Part shown: one piece after another, positions 57,063 to 64,000 of the stretch
How positions within the stretch are numbered: the first letter of the stretch is position 1
Layout of the letters: each line of letters starts with the position of its first letter
Assembly (NCBI RefSeq): GCF_003726095.1
Contig: NZ_CP026031.1
Location: 3,224,001-3,288,000, forward strand
Direction of reading: 5' to 3'
Length of the DNA: 64,000 nucleotides
From: Niallia circulans
GTDB taxonomy: Bacteria; Bacillota; Bacilli; Bacillales; Cytobacillaceae
The notes under the pieces: model-generated
Told to the model about the DNA's origin: nothing
Seen by the model: only the letters and a program-made list of their open reading frames with translations
The model's database searches: none
Translations under genes and position numbers: made by a program

Positions 57063-57218
57063 ATGAGCCTATTTAATATAAAGCCTTTAAGGAACGGGAA
57101 AACTCATTGGTCTAGTCTATATAGCAAACAGAATGATACATTTAGCTTTGTCCATATTCGAGATACCATCACTAGTACGGGAACAACGGCTCTTGTTACG
57201 GTTCTAGCTTTAGCATAA
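57063..57218 (+). CDS. Small ORF of unknown function
   Basis: 51 codons, start ATG five bases after AGGTGAG. The product begins MSLFNIKPLRNGKTHWSSLY, and the C-terminus is a hydrophobic, Thr-rich TTALVTVLALA. It could be a small peptide with a C-terminal hydrophobic tail or the start of a lost gene. An imperfect hairpin follows at about 57217-57258. It lies between the HyuA operon and the eroded duplicate. Confidence 0.4.
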   Translation: MSLFNIKPLRNGKTHWSSLYSKQNDTFSFVHIRDTITSTGTTALVTVLALA

Positions 57219-57501
57219 AGACCATACAACAAACTAACTAGTGAGCTGTATGACCTTTATGTATGGTACCTGACACTATCTTACGAGATCCAATTGACTT
57301 ACAAAGAAAAAAAGAACCATAAAAATGGTCCTTTTTCCTTGTCCTCACTTGCGCTTGCTTCATTCCTATTGATAATGCCTTAATTGCTTATAACAAAATC
57401 TCATTAGGCGGTATGTTTCTCTATCTTTATATCTATTTATCTCCAATTTCCTCGCCATTAATTGACAAAAGGGAAGCGGCAGAACCGTCCCTCTGAATCT
57501 G

Positions 57502-57918
57502 TTATATTGTCACAGGCTCTAATTTCATTATTGCGCCAAAATATTGGGAAGCGGTAGTAAAGGTGATAAATGCAATAAGCTCACTGATTTCCGCTTCTGA
57601 AAGATACTCTTTCAATATATTAAATTGGGCATCTGAAATATCCCCTTTTTGCTTCAAAAAGGCTTCTGCAAACCCTACTGCAATCGACGTTTTTTCATCG
57701 AACAGGTGGGGTTCAGGTTTTCCCTTTGCCTTGCAATATTCACACCCATTGCTTTGTGCTAAGGTTCTTCTTACTTGTTCTTTTAGATGGGATGATAGAT
57801 TCAAATCTTTTTCCAACACATCTCCTAATTGATTCCATCCATTTAAGACATCTACATTATATCCTAAGAGTCTTTGAAAAGGTGTTTCACCGTTTTTTGA
57901 TTCATTAATTCTTGCCAT
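57502..57918 (-). CDS. Carboxymuconolactone decarboxylase (AhpD-like) family protein, copy 2
   Basis: 138 residues with only about six differences from the copy at 39959 (for example Leu to Val near residue 22, Arg to Gly near residue 91, and the last residues). The redox pair SNGCEYCKAKG is intact, as is the AAGGAGGTAG site. The divergent regulator gene next to it is broken, so this copy may be expressed without Lrp control or respond to the intact regulator in trans. Confidence 0.88.
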   Translation of the reverse strand: MARINESKNGETPFQRLLGYNVDVLNGWNQLGDVLEKDLNLSSHLKEQVRRTLAQSNGCEYCKAKGKPEPHLFDEKTSIAVGFAEAFLKQKGDISDAQFNILKEYLSEAEISELIAFITFTTASQYFGAIMKLEPVTI

Positions 57919-58039
57919 CCTTACTACCTCCTTGTAGAATTAATTTTACTGGAGAATATAAAAGATTCCCATTAAAAATGGTATATTTTCCTTCTAAACA
58001 CTTTATAAAATTAATGAAAATGGAGGTTTTTTATTAAAA

Positions 58040-58156
58040 ATGAAAATAGATTTAATTGATAAGAAAATAATCGATGAATTAAACCAAAGTAGTCGATTAT
58101 CGATGAGTGAACTTGGAAGAAGAATTAATTTATTTTCTCCGTCTGTAACAGAACGC
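58040..58156 (+). pseudogene. Lrp/AsnC regulator fragment
   Basis: The first 38 codons (helix-turn-helix half) match the gene at 40497 and then stop abruptly at CGCG, where the sequence jumps to the 3' end of bglP in the opposite orientation. A longer frame continues to 58288 by chance. Confidence 0.85.
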
Positions 58157-58546
<390 letters not shown>

Positions 58547-58617
58547 TTATAAAAAATTTGGTCATTTTCTGTTTGTGTTGTTAAACAATCGCGCCATTAA
58601 TGGAGTAAAATACTCAC

Positions 58618-59913
58618 CTACACTTGGTCCATCATATAGAGTATTGTGTCTCTTATTTTTTCTGAGGATCCTTTTTCTAATAACGTCATATATGCCTCAT
58701 AGCTGTCACTCGCATAGTAGCCTTCTGGTACTATATATCCTATATAGTCGTTAGTGTTACCAGCTATGAATACTGGTACTCCATTGTAGTTATTAGTTAT
58801 TTCTGTTCCAGTTTCATTAAATATTTCTCCAGGTATTGATACAAATAAGATCTCACCCAACTTTAATACTTGTATTTCGGTAGAAATGGTTAACGAATTT
58901 TCTAACGCTCCTGATTTCTTGATTAATGCAGAAACACCTTCAATCTCTGATTCTATCTTTCTTAAATAGGCACAGTTGTTTCCAGCTGTTACTCTTTGGA
59001 TTTTATGTTTTTGTTTAAGTTCGTGCAATTTATGCTGCAGTTGCGCATAATCTTCTATGTTGCGAAGGCCCAATTCTACTTTCTCTATTTTAGAAGTTAT
59101 GGTATCAACCTTGATTTGTTTTTTGTGAGTTAATAATTCCAGTACCGCTGCTGATAATACTGTTCCTACCCTTCTTACTTCATAAAAACTTGCCTCTTTT
59201 CTTGTAAAACGGGTACTAATATCACCTGACGGACCATTTATAAATAATGCAATTTCTACATTATTTTCATTTTCTAAATTAGAGCTAGTTACTCCAGGGA
59301 AATCAGCACTAATTAGAAGGTTGTCTCTATTCATTATCGTTGGATGGCATGCAAAGTGATACACTATAACCTTTTTGTTCGTACTGCAATATTCAAATTC
59401 TATTACTTTTAAAATTGAAGAATATTCTATTTCAGATGATATCCTATTAGCAGCAATGCCGCTGGCTTTCCCCTCACAAATACTAACTTTACATTCTTCT
59501 AAATTTTCCAATGCTAGTTTAACAGCCTCAACAATTTTTTTATGTTGTTCATTTACCAGTATTCTATCGTATGGCATCCATAAATCAGGAAATGCTCTCC
59601 AGATGGGAGATGTTTCATGAATAGTTCCCCCTGGACCAGAATGAGTATGCGTAGCGTGAAGAAAGATACATTCTTTTGAAACATTCGTTTGGTCTGAAAT
59701 TTTTTTGCGAAGTTCGACTGTATAGTTTTGATCTATACAAATCAAATCTAAGCTAACTAGAATTATAAAAGTCTGTTGAGATCTGATTGCAACAATTCGT
59801 GCATAAATTGGATCATGAATTCCCTTAGATTGTCTTGTAGCCATATAACCTGCTAAAAGCTTACTTTCAGTAGGTGTGATATCAACTTTAACTGATCCAC
59901 AATAAATATTCAT
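58618..59913 (-). CDS. Neutral ceramidase-like / alkaline non-lysosomal ceramidase-family hydrolase
   Basis: 431 residues. The N-terminal domain of the neutral ceramidase family is recognisable: VDITPTESKLLAGYMATRQS, the metal-binding LHATHTHSGPGG (His86, His89, His91), a second His in HFACHPTIM and a GPSGDISTR segment. There is no signal peptide, unlike secreted ceramidases, so this is a cytoplasmic member. Such proteins in sugar operons have unknown amide- or ester-hydrolase roles. It is the last gene of a cluster with ChbG and a ROK kinase, preceded by a collapsed mannose PTS. AAGGTGAT precedes the ATG. Confidence 0.85.
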   Translation of the reverse strand: MNIYCGSVKVDITPTESKLLAGYMATRQSKGIHDPIYARIVAIRSQQTFIILVSLDLICIDQNYTVELRKKISDQTNVSKECIFLHATHTHSGPGGTIHETSPIWRAFPDLWMPYDRILVNEQHKKIVEAVKLALENLEECKVSICEGKASGIAANRISSEIEYSSILKVIEFEYCSTNKKVIVYHFACHPTIMNRDNLLISADFPGVTSSNLENENNVEIALFINGPSGDISTRFTRKEASFYEVRRVGTVLSAAVLELLTHKKQIKVDTITSKIEKVELGLRNIEDYAQLQHKLHELKQKHKIQRVTAGNNCAYLRKIESEIEGVSALIKKSGALENSLTISTEIQVLKLGEILFVSIPGEIFNETGTEITNNYNGVPVFIAGNTNDYIGYIVPEGYYASDSYEAYMTLLEKGSSEKIRDTILYMMDQV

Positions 59914-59944
59914 TTGATCACCTTATCCATTATAAAATACCAAT

Positions 59945-60602
59945 CTATTTACCCAATACACAAAAAATAATCATTCCCATTAAAATTTTGATTGCACTAA
60001 AACCTTTCTTAATTAATAGGAAACTAATAACTTTAATAGCTAGGGGAAGTAAAGCTAGATAAAATCCAATCAAAGATTTCCTGGAACTTTATTTCTGCAC
60101 CTCCCACTTTTAGTACGTAAGGAGTGGCTAATTGTACAAGTTGCGGGATTAAACCACCAATAACTACAATCCCTAACATCGTTGCCATTGCAATATATCT
60201 TTGAACAATTCCTGACTTTTCAGTTTCAACTAAAAAGTTTACGCCTTTTTCATATCCTATTTTAATACCGTACGATTTAAGTGGAATATTAACTACGCTA
60301 AATAGAATAAGAGCAAGAATTGGCCCGAAGATATTTTCATCTTTAGCAAAAGTGGCTCCTATAGAGCATTTCTATGATCGGTTTCATAGTAAATGCACAT
60401 ACTAACGCTTGCATTCGTTCGTAGTTCCATGAAACCTGAAATAATTGCAATCTCCAGAAAATACTTCTAAGTATTTTTTATCAATTTTAGTTTCAGCATT
60501 TTTTGCACTTCGAGGTCCCATAATCATTTCTACCGAAGATAAAAGACCTTTTGAAAGTCCACCATGGCTAACTAAAATTAATCCAAAAGAGATCAATATC
60601 AT
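59945..60602 (-). pseudogene. Collapsed mannose-class PTS: EIIA stump fused to a broken EIID
   Basis: From the ATG at 60602 (GGGGAGGAT upstream) about 40 codons encode an EIIA-Man start (ILVSHGGLSKGLLSSVEMIM). The sequence then changes to an EIID start in another frame (SIFWRLQLFQVSWNYERMQA). After about 40 residues an internal deletion joins it to the EIID C-terminal half (GPILALILFSVVNIPLKSYG and on), which is itself frameshifted near 60070 before ending at 59945. EIIB and EIIC are gone. Confidence 0.82.
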
Positions 60603-60669
60603 ATCCTCCCCACTCGGTTTAAAACATATAATTGTAAAAATTGAAAAGTCCTGCATATAGACAGTATTA

Positions 60670-61395
60670 TTACCATCTGAGCTCCCTGTAAGATTTTAAC
60701 TGGATCCTAGCTTTTTGAATGGCAGTTATTGTTAAGGGATCAGTTAATATATCTAATTCCTTTATTCTTTGTATGTTATAAGAACTGTGATTTAAAAGTT
60801 GTTGATCAACAAAACCAGGATGACACATCATTTCTAAAGGGGTCACACTTGCACGCTCAAAAATATCCAATAAAGTTTCATAAGAAGCATTATCATCATG
60901 GAATTTAGAACAAAACTCTAGAGTGTTTATCGCTGGATCTTCCTTATTTAATTGACGTATTGGCAGCCGGTACTCTTCAGCCAAAACTTTTACAATCGAA
61001 GAAACTGGCTCTGTGCCGTGTAAATTATGATGAGTATCTATGTGAGTAGGATTCAATCCAAGAGTGTAAAAATCGTTAATTTGCGCCCTAAGTTCTTTTT
61101 CTATCTCAATTACCTTTGCCTTGTTTAAAACTTCTTTCTTGCTATGGAAATATCCCTTTTGATTGACTAGTGATGGAACATTTTGATGAATAGGTTTACC
61201 TGCCGTTAGGTTGAGGTGAACTCCAACACCCAAAGAAGGATATTTTTTTGCTAGGCTCGAGGCATGTTTCGCTGCCGGCATGTTCACCATAAGCGTTGTT
61301 GATGTAACAATTCCACTTACATGTGCATCAATAATTCCGTAATTTACTCCTTTTGAAAGACCAAAGTCATCAGCATTTACTATTAAATATGGCAT
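60670..61395 (-). CDS. chbG: ChbG/YdjC family carbohydrate deacetylase
   Basis: 241 residues. Metal and catalytic residues of the family are present: NADDFGLSKGVN (Asp9, Asp10), GVGVHLNLTAG (His about 59) and HIDTHHNLHG (His about 120). It removes acetyl groups from chito-oligosaccharide phosphates or related N-acetylated sugars. Its start overlaps the end of the ROK kinase gene by 13 bases, so the two are coupled. Confidence 0.92.
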   Translation of the reverse strand: MPYLIVNADDFGLSKGVNYGIIDAHVSGIVTSTTLMVNMPAAKHASSLAKKYPSLGVGVHLNLTAGKPIHQNVPSLVNQKGYFHSKKEVLNKAKVIEIEKELRAQINDFYTLGLNPTHIDTHHNLHGTEPVSSIVKVLAEEYRLPIRQLNKEDPAINTLEFCSKFHDDNASYETLLDIFERASVTPLEMMCHPGFVDQQLLNHSSYNIQRIKELDILTDPLTITAIQKARIQLKSYRELRW

Positions 61396-62372
61396 GATGA
61401 GTTTCTCTCCGCACTAGAAGGGAAATTTTTGGCTATATGCCATGCTCCCCATAAACCGCTCTGTCCGCTAAGTGCAGCCAATTTAAGATCCATATGACCC
61501 CTGTGAATTTTGAACAAGCGTTGATTCATTTCACTTTCTATTAATGGAATTAATAGTTTTGACTGATTATTCATAATTCCGCCTCCTAAAATTATCGCGT
61601 CAGGGTTGAAAATCTGTATTATATTTGCCAAACCAATCCCTAAATATCGGCAAGTTTGTTGGATGATAGAAAAACAGGCTTGATCTCCCAACCTAACGGC
61701 CTCAAAAACCATTTCAGCAGTAACCGAATTCTTACCAGCAAGTTCTAATAGTACTTGAGATTGCTCTTGAATCAATAATTGCTTCCCTTTTTTTGCAATA
61801 GATGTTCCAGAAGCCAAAGCTTCTAGACAACCAAAATTCCCACAGGAGCATGGTGGTCCGTCTGGTGATACCGTCATATGACCGATTTCGCCCGCAAGAT
61901 CTTGTTTTCCATAATATAGTTTTTCATCTATAATGATTGCACCTCCAATACCTGTACTGACTGTCAAATATATTTGATTCTTATAGCCTCTTCCTGCTCC
62001 ATAAATCGCTTCTGCAATACCAGCAGCGTTAGCATCATCATCTATGATTATTGGAATATCATTGAGCCTTTTTCTTAGTTCTTCCACAATCTTAAAATTG
62101 GACCACTTTAAATTTCCCGTGAAATGAATAACTCCATTTTGTCGATTTAACGGCCCCGGAACACTTATACCGACCGAGATTAACCTTCCATATTTATGGT
62201 CCGTTTCAGCTATTAATGAATCGAATTCTTTCATAAGAATATCTATCAGCATTTGTGGTGATTCTATAGTTTTAGACATCAACTGACGTGTGCCAATAAT
62301 TTTTTCATTAGTGGCTATTCCAATTAGAGTTTTAGTTCCTCCAATATCCACTAATCCATACAAACCACTCAT
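61383..62372 (-). CDS. ROK-family sugar kinase
   Basis: 329 residues from the ATG at 62372 (AAAGGTGAT upstream). ATP-binding GLVDIGGTKTLIG near residue 4, IDDDANAAGIAE with the catalytic Asp near 105 and the zinc motif CSCGNFGCLEALASG near 170. The intact zinc motif and lack of a DNA-binding domain point to an enzyme (glucose, N-acetylglucosamine or N-acetylmannosamine kinase class). It is first of the ChbG cluster and probably phosphorylates the deacetylated or acetylated amino sugar. Confidence 0.92.
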   Translation of the reverse strand: MSGLYGLVDIGGTKTLIGIATNEKIIGTRQLMSKTIESPQMLIDILMKEFDSLIAETDHKYGRLISVGISVPGPLNRQNGVIHFTGNLKWSNFKIVEELRKRLNDIPIIIDDDANAAGIAEAIYGAGRGYKNQIYLTVSTGIGGAIIIDEKLYYGKQDLAGEIGHMTVSPDGPPCSCGNFGCLEALASGTSIAKKGKQLLIQEQSQVLLELAGKNSVTAEMVFEAVRLGDQACFSIIQQTCRYLGIGLANIIQIFNPDAIILGGGIMNNQSKLLIPLIESEMNQRLFKIHRGHMDLKLAALSGQSGLWGAWHIAKNFPSSAERNSSCHI

Positions 62373-62385
62373 TTTATCACCTTTT

Positions 62386-62571
62386 CTACATTTTTTCTGA
62401 ACCATCTGAACTAATAATTTTGCTAACATCCTGTACAAGGTTTTGCGTTTTTCTTTTTAGGACTAATCCTAAAATAAAACCAACTAAGATATAGACCAAA
62501 ACTAGTATCAATACCAAATTATATGGCCAGGCCGGAAACGGAAAAATGGAGCCATAGATCGACAATAACAT
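62386..62571 (-). pseudogene. Possible C-terminal remnant of an amino-acid/polyamine (APC) permease
   Basis: 61 codons with a hydrophobic stretch around an IFPFPAWPYNL motif and a short basic tail (VLKRKTQNL), like the last two helices of APC-type transporters. There is no ribosome binding site and no upstream part. A GntR-type operator pair lies directly before it, so it may be a stump left after a deletion between promoter and ROK gene. A genuine small membrane protein remains possible. Confidence 0.4.
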
Positions 62572-62594
62572 AACAAGAGCACAAATCTTTTGAT

Positions 62595-62629
62595 GTTAAT
62601 ACCAATTTTAAATTGGTATTAACCAATTT
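62595..62629. promoter_or_regulatory. Two overlapping palindromes, GntR (NagR-like) operators
   Basis: A 29-base palindrome (half-site GTTAATACCAATTT, 62595-62623) overlaps a second repeat AAATTGGT-ATTA-ACCAATTT (62610-62629). The ATTGGT..ACCAAT core resembles NagR/YvoA-type operators. It lies upstream of the ROK-ChbG cluster. Confidence 0.65.
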
Positions 62630-62676
62630 ATATAAATTTTATATTTGCCCGATATTTTTGTCAATTTAATTTTAAA

Positions 62677-62707
62677 AAAAATACGAATCCCTTATTTTGG
62701 ATTCGTA
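62677..62707 (-). terminator. Terminator after the GntR gene
   Basis: TACGAATCC (62682-62690) pairs with GGATTCGTA (62699-62707); on the minus strand eight or so T residues follow. Confidence 0.88.
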
Positions 62708-62715
62708 GTCATAGT

Positions 62716-63429
62716 CTAGCTATAAATTTCAGTATTTATTTCATATCTGTCTCCCCTATATACTGAATGAGCAACCTCGAAAATTTCATTATTTTGATCA
62801 AAGGTTATCTGTTTAAAATGAAAGACGGGTACAGAATAGTTTATTTCAAGTAATTCTGACTCCTGAGGAGTAGGCATTCTTACCTCGATTTTTTGTTGAG
62901 CCTTTGTAATCTTTATACTGTATTCATCCTCTAAGATTCGATATAGCGATTCGTTCTCGAAGTTTCTACTTTCAAGATTATTAAACTTTTCAATCGGCAG
63001 TATTATTGTTTCAATTGCTAAAGGATACAAATCTGCCAATCTTAAACGCTTCAGCATAAGAATCTTTCCCTCAGATTTTAAATCAGCAATCATGTTTGCA
63101 GGAGGTTCTACAATTATTGTTTTCTCTAGAACCTTGGATCCGGGCAACAGTCCTCTCGCGCTCATGTCTTCACTGAAGCTCTTTAAACGCCTGCCTTGTG
63201 GAATTTTAGATTCAGCTACATATGTCCCGCTGCCGTGTCGTCTTATGAGAATATATTCATTGACCAATTCTGAAATAGCTTGCCTCACCGTCATGCGACT
63301 CATTTCGAATAATTCTGCAAGTTCTCTTTCAGGTGGTAACACATCACCCGGTTTCAACTCCCCTCTTTCAATTTTTTGTATAATTTCCTTTTTCAGTTGT
63401 TTATATAAAGGGGTTTTTTTATTGTTCAT
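62716..63429 (-). CDS. GntR-family regulator, HutC/NagR subfamily
   Basis: 237 residues. N-terminal winged helix (about 1-75, GDVLPPERELAELFEMSRMT then VRQAISELVNEYIL) and a C-terminal UTRA domain (about 95-235, with RLKSFSEDMSARGLLPGSKV at its start). UTRA domains sense amino-sugar phosphates in NagR/YvoA. It sits between two ATTGGTAT-type operators (62595-62629 and 63498-63515) and probably controls the ChbG cluster to one side and the divergent nucleotidyltransferase gene on the other. Confidence 0.93.
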   Translation of the reverse strand: MNNKKTPLYKQLKKEIIQKIERGELKPGDVLPPERELAELFEMSRMTVRQAISELVNEYILIRRHGSGTYVAESKIPQGRRLKSFSEDMSARGLLPGSKVLEKTIIVEPPANMIADLKSEGKILMLKRLRLADLYPLAIETIILPIEKFNNLESRNFENESLYRILEDEYSIKITKAQQKIEVRMPTPQESELLEINYSVPVFHFKQITFDQNNEIFEVAHSVYRGDRYEINTEIYS

Positions 63430-63497
63430 GTTTCACATTCCTTTTTTTAAGATTATTCTATTGACATTATAACCATATTTTTATAATAATTAAAGAG

Positions 63498-63515
63498 AAT
63501 TGGTATATATCAATT
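63498..63515. promoter_or_regulatory. GntR-type operator in the divergent promoter region
   Basis: AATTGG-TATATA-TCAATT, an inverted repeat with one mismatch, shares its half-site with the sites at 62595-62629. It lies between the GntR gene and the plus-strand transcription unit. Confidence 0.6.
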
Positions 63516-63555
63516 TATAAAGGAGGTATAAATTCGAATTATGGTGTAAATCTTT

Positions 63556-63627
63556 ATGGATGGATATGATTCATTAGATTTAAAAAAATTAAAGGACGTA
63601 ATGCATTACTTTTTAGGGTTTAATTAA
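63556..63627 (+). CDS. Possible 23-residue leader peptide
   Basis: ATG at 63556, ending TAA at 63627 (product starts MDGYDSLDLKKLKDVMHYFL). An AAAGGAGG lies about 30 bases upstream, too far, with a two-codon ATGGTGTAA in between. It may be an upstream peptide of the following gene or chance. Confidence 0.25.
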   Translation: MDGYDSLDLKKLKDVMHYFLGFN

Positions 63628-63660
63628 ATTTTGACTAAATAAACATACGGAGTGATTGAT

Positions 63661-64000
63661 GTGAAAACAGCTATTATATTGGCTGCAGGTAAAGGAAAAA
63701 AAATGTGGCCATATAATGATTATTGGCCTAAGGCAGCATTACCAGTAGCTAACCAAGGAAATATCGTTCATCTCGTAAACCATCTTAAGAGCTTGTCTTT
63801 TGACCGGATTATTATTGTGACTAGTTATCTAGGACGCAGAATTAAATCTCTTGTTTGCGATTTTGAAGGAGTTGAAACTATTGAACTCTCGGTAACTGAG
63901 GGGACTGCAGATAGTTTAGAAAAAGTAGTGTCCCTCGTTAACGACGAACATTTGTTGATCATGTATGGAGATATCTTTATTACTCTAGAGAGATTAACTA
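63661..64000 (+). CDS. Sugar-1-phosphate nucleotidyltransferase, GlmU/RmlA-like (cut by window edge)
   Basis: 113 codons visible, open to the right edge. GTG start eight or so bases after GGAG. The NTP-transferase signature AIILAAGKGKKMWPYNDYWPK near residue 4 and LLIMYGDIFIT near 100 (metal-binding Asp) are clear. It would join a sugar-1-phosphate to a nucleotide. The GntR operator upstream links it to the amino-sugar cluster, so an N-acetylhexosamine-phosphate uridylyltransferase-like role is plausible but unproved. Confidence 0.88.
   Translation, partial: MKTAIILAAGKGKKMWPYNDYWPKAALPVANQGNIVHLVNHLKSLSFDRIIIVTSYLGRRIKSLVCDFEGVETIELSVTEGTADSLEKVVSLVNDEHLLIMYGDIFITLERLT

Overview
The window is AT-rich DNA from a low-GC Gram-positive, almost certainly an endospore-forming Bacillaceae (Bacillus-like) chromosome. 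Pointers are an Sda-type sporulation checkpoint protein, a YjfB motility-family protein, Bacillus-type ferredoxin, a LicT/BglP antitermination pair with a classic RAT leader, AGGAGG ribosome binding sites and several TTG starts. No rRNA, tRNA, CRISPR array, prophage or intact insertion sequence was found. About nine in ten genes lie on the minus strand.

Layout. 1-8.7 kb: partial PAS/GAF/GGDEF/EAL protein, small sigma factor, trmL, a two-component system plus ABC exporter of the bacitracin/lantibiotic-resistance type, a RibD-C/DHFR-like reductase and a divergent WYL regulator. 8.8-13.7 kb: mannose-class PTS operon (ROK repressor, EIIA, EIIB, EIIC, EIID, SIS-domain deglycase). 13.7-17.1 kb: gene-poor stretch with gene remnants, Sda and a winged-helix protein. 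17.2-24.6 kb: a UlaABC-like (ascorbate-class) PTS operon with PRD regulator, phosphotriesterase-family lactonase, creatininase-family hydrolase, KDGP-type aldolase and SIS protein. 24.8-33.7 kb: membrane protein, ferredoxin, then an operon for uptake and hydrolysis of an unknown, probably nitrogen-containing ring compound (creatininase, ABC ATPase, FAD oxidase, permease, lipoprotein, two cytosine-deaminase-like amidohydrolases, one frameshifted). 34-39.2 kb: D-galactonate catabolism (IclR, KDG-type kinase, aldolase, dgoD, MFS). 39.4-46.5 kb: yjfB, a CMD/Lrp pair, bglP-licT, a decapitated HAD phosphatase, a LacI regulator and a MazG-like protein. 46.6-50.7 kb: decayed genes, a beta-helix protein and an RpiR regulator. 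50.8-56.7 kb: a GC-rich interspersed repeat, then a HyuA / HExxH protein / permease / FAD-oxidoreductase operon. 57.3-58.5 kb: an eroded second copy of the 39.5-41.6 kb segment. 58.6-64 kb: ceramidase-like hydrolase, collapsed mannose PTS, ChbG deacetylase, ROK kinase, GntR regulator with matching operators, and the start of a sugar-nucleotidyltransferase.

Taken together this is an accessory carbohydrate and nitrogen-compound catabolism region: successive self-contained uptake-plus-enzyme operons, each with its own regulator (ROK, PRD, IclR, LicT, LacI, RpiR, GntR), separated by scars of earlier operons. The most interesting points are the two operons with unassigned substrates (17.2-24.6 and 26.2-33.7 kb), the HyuA/HExxH cluster, the eroding segmental duplication and the number of gene fossils readable between genes.
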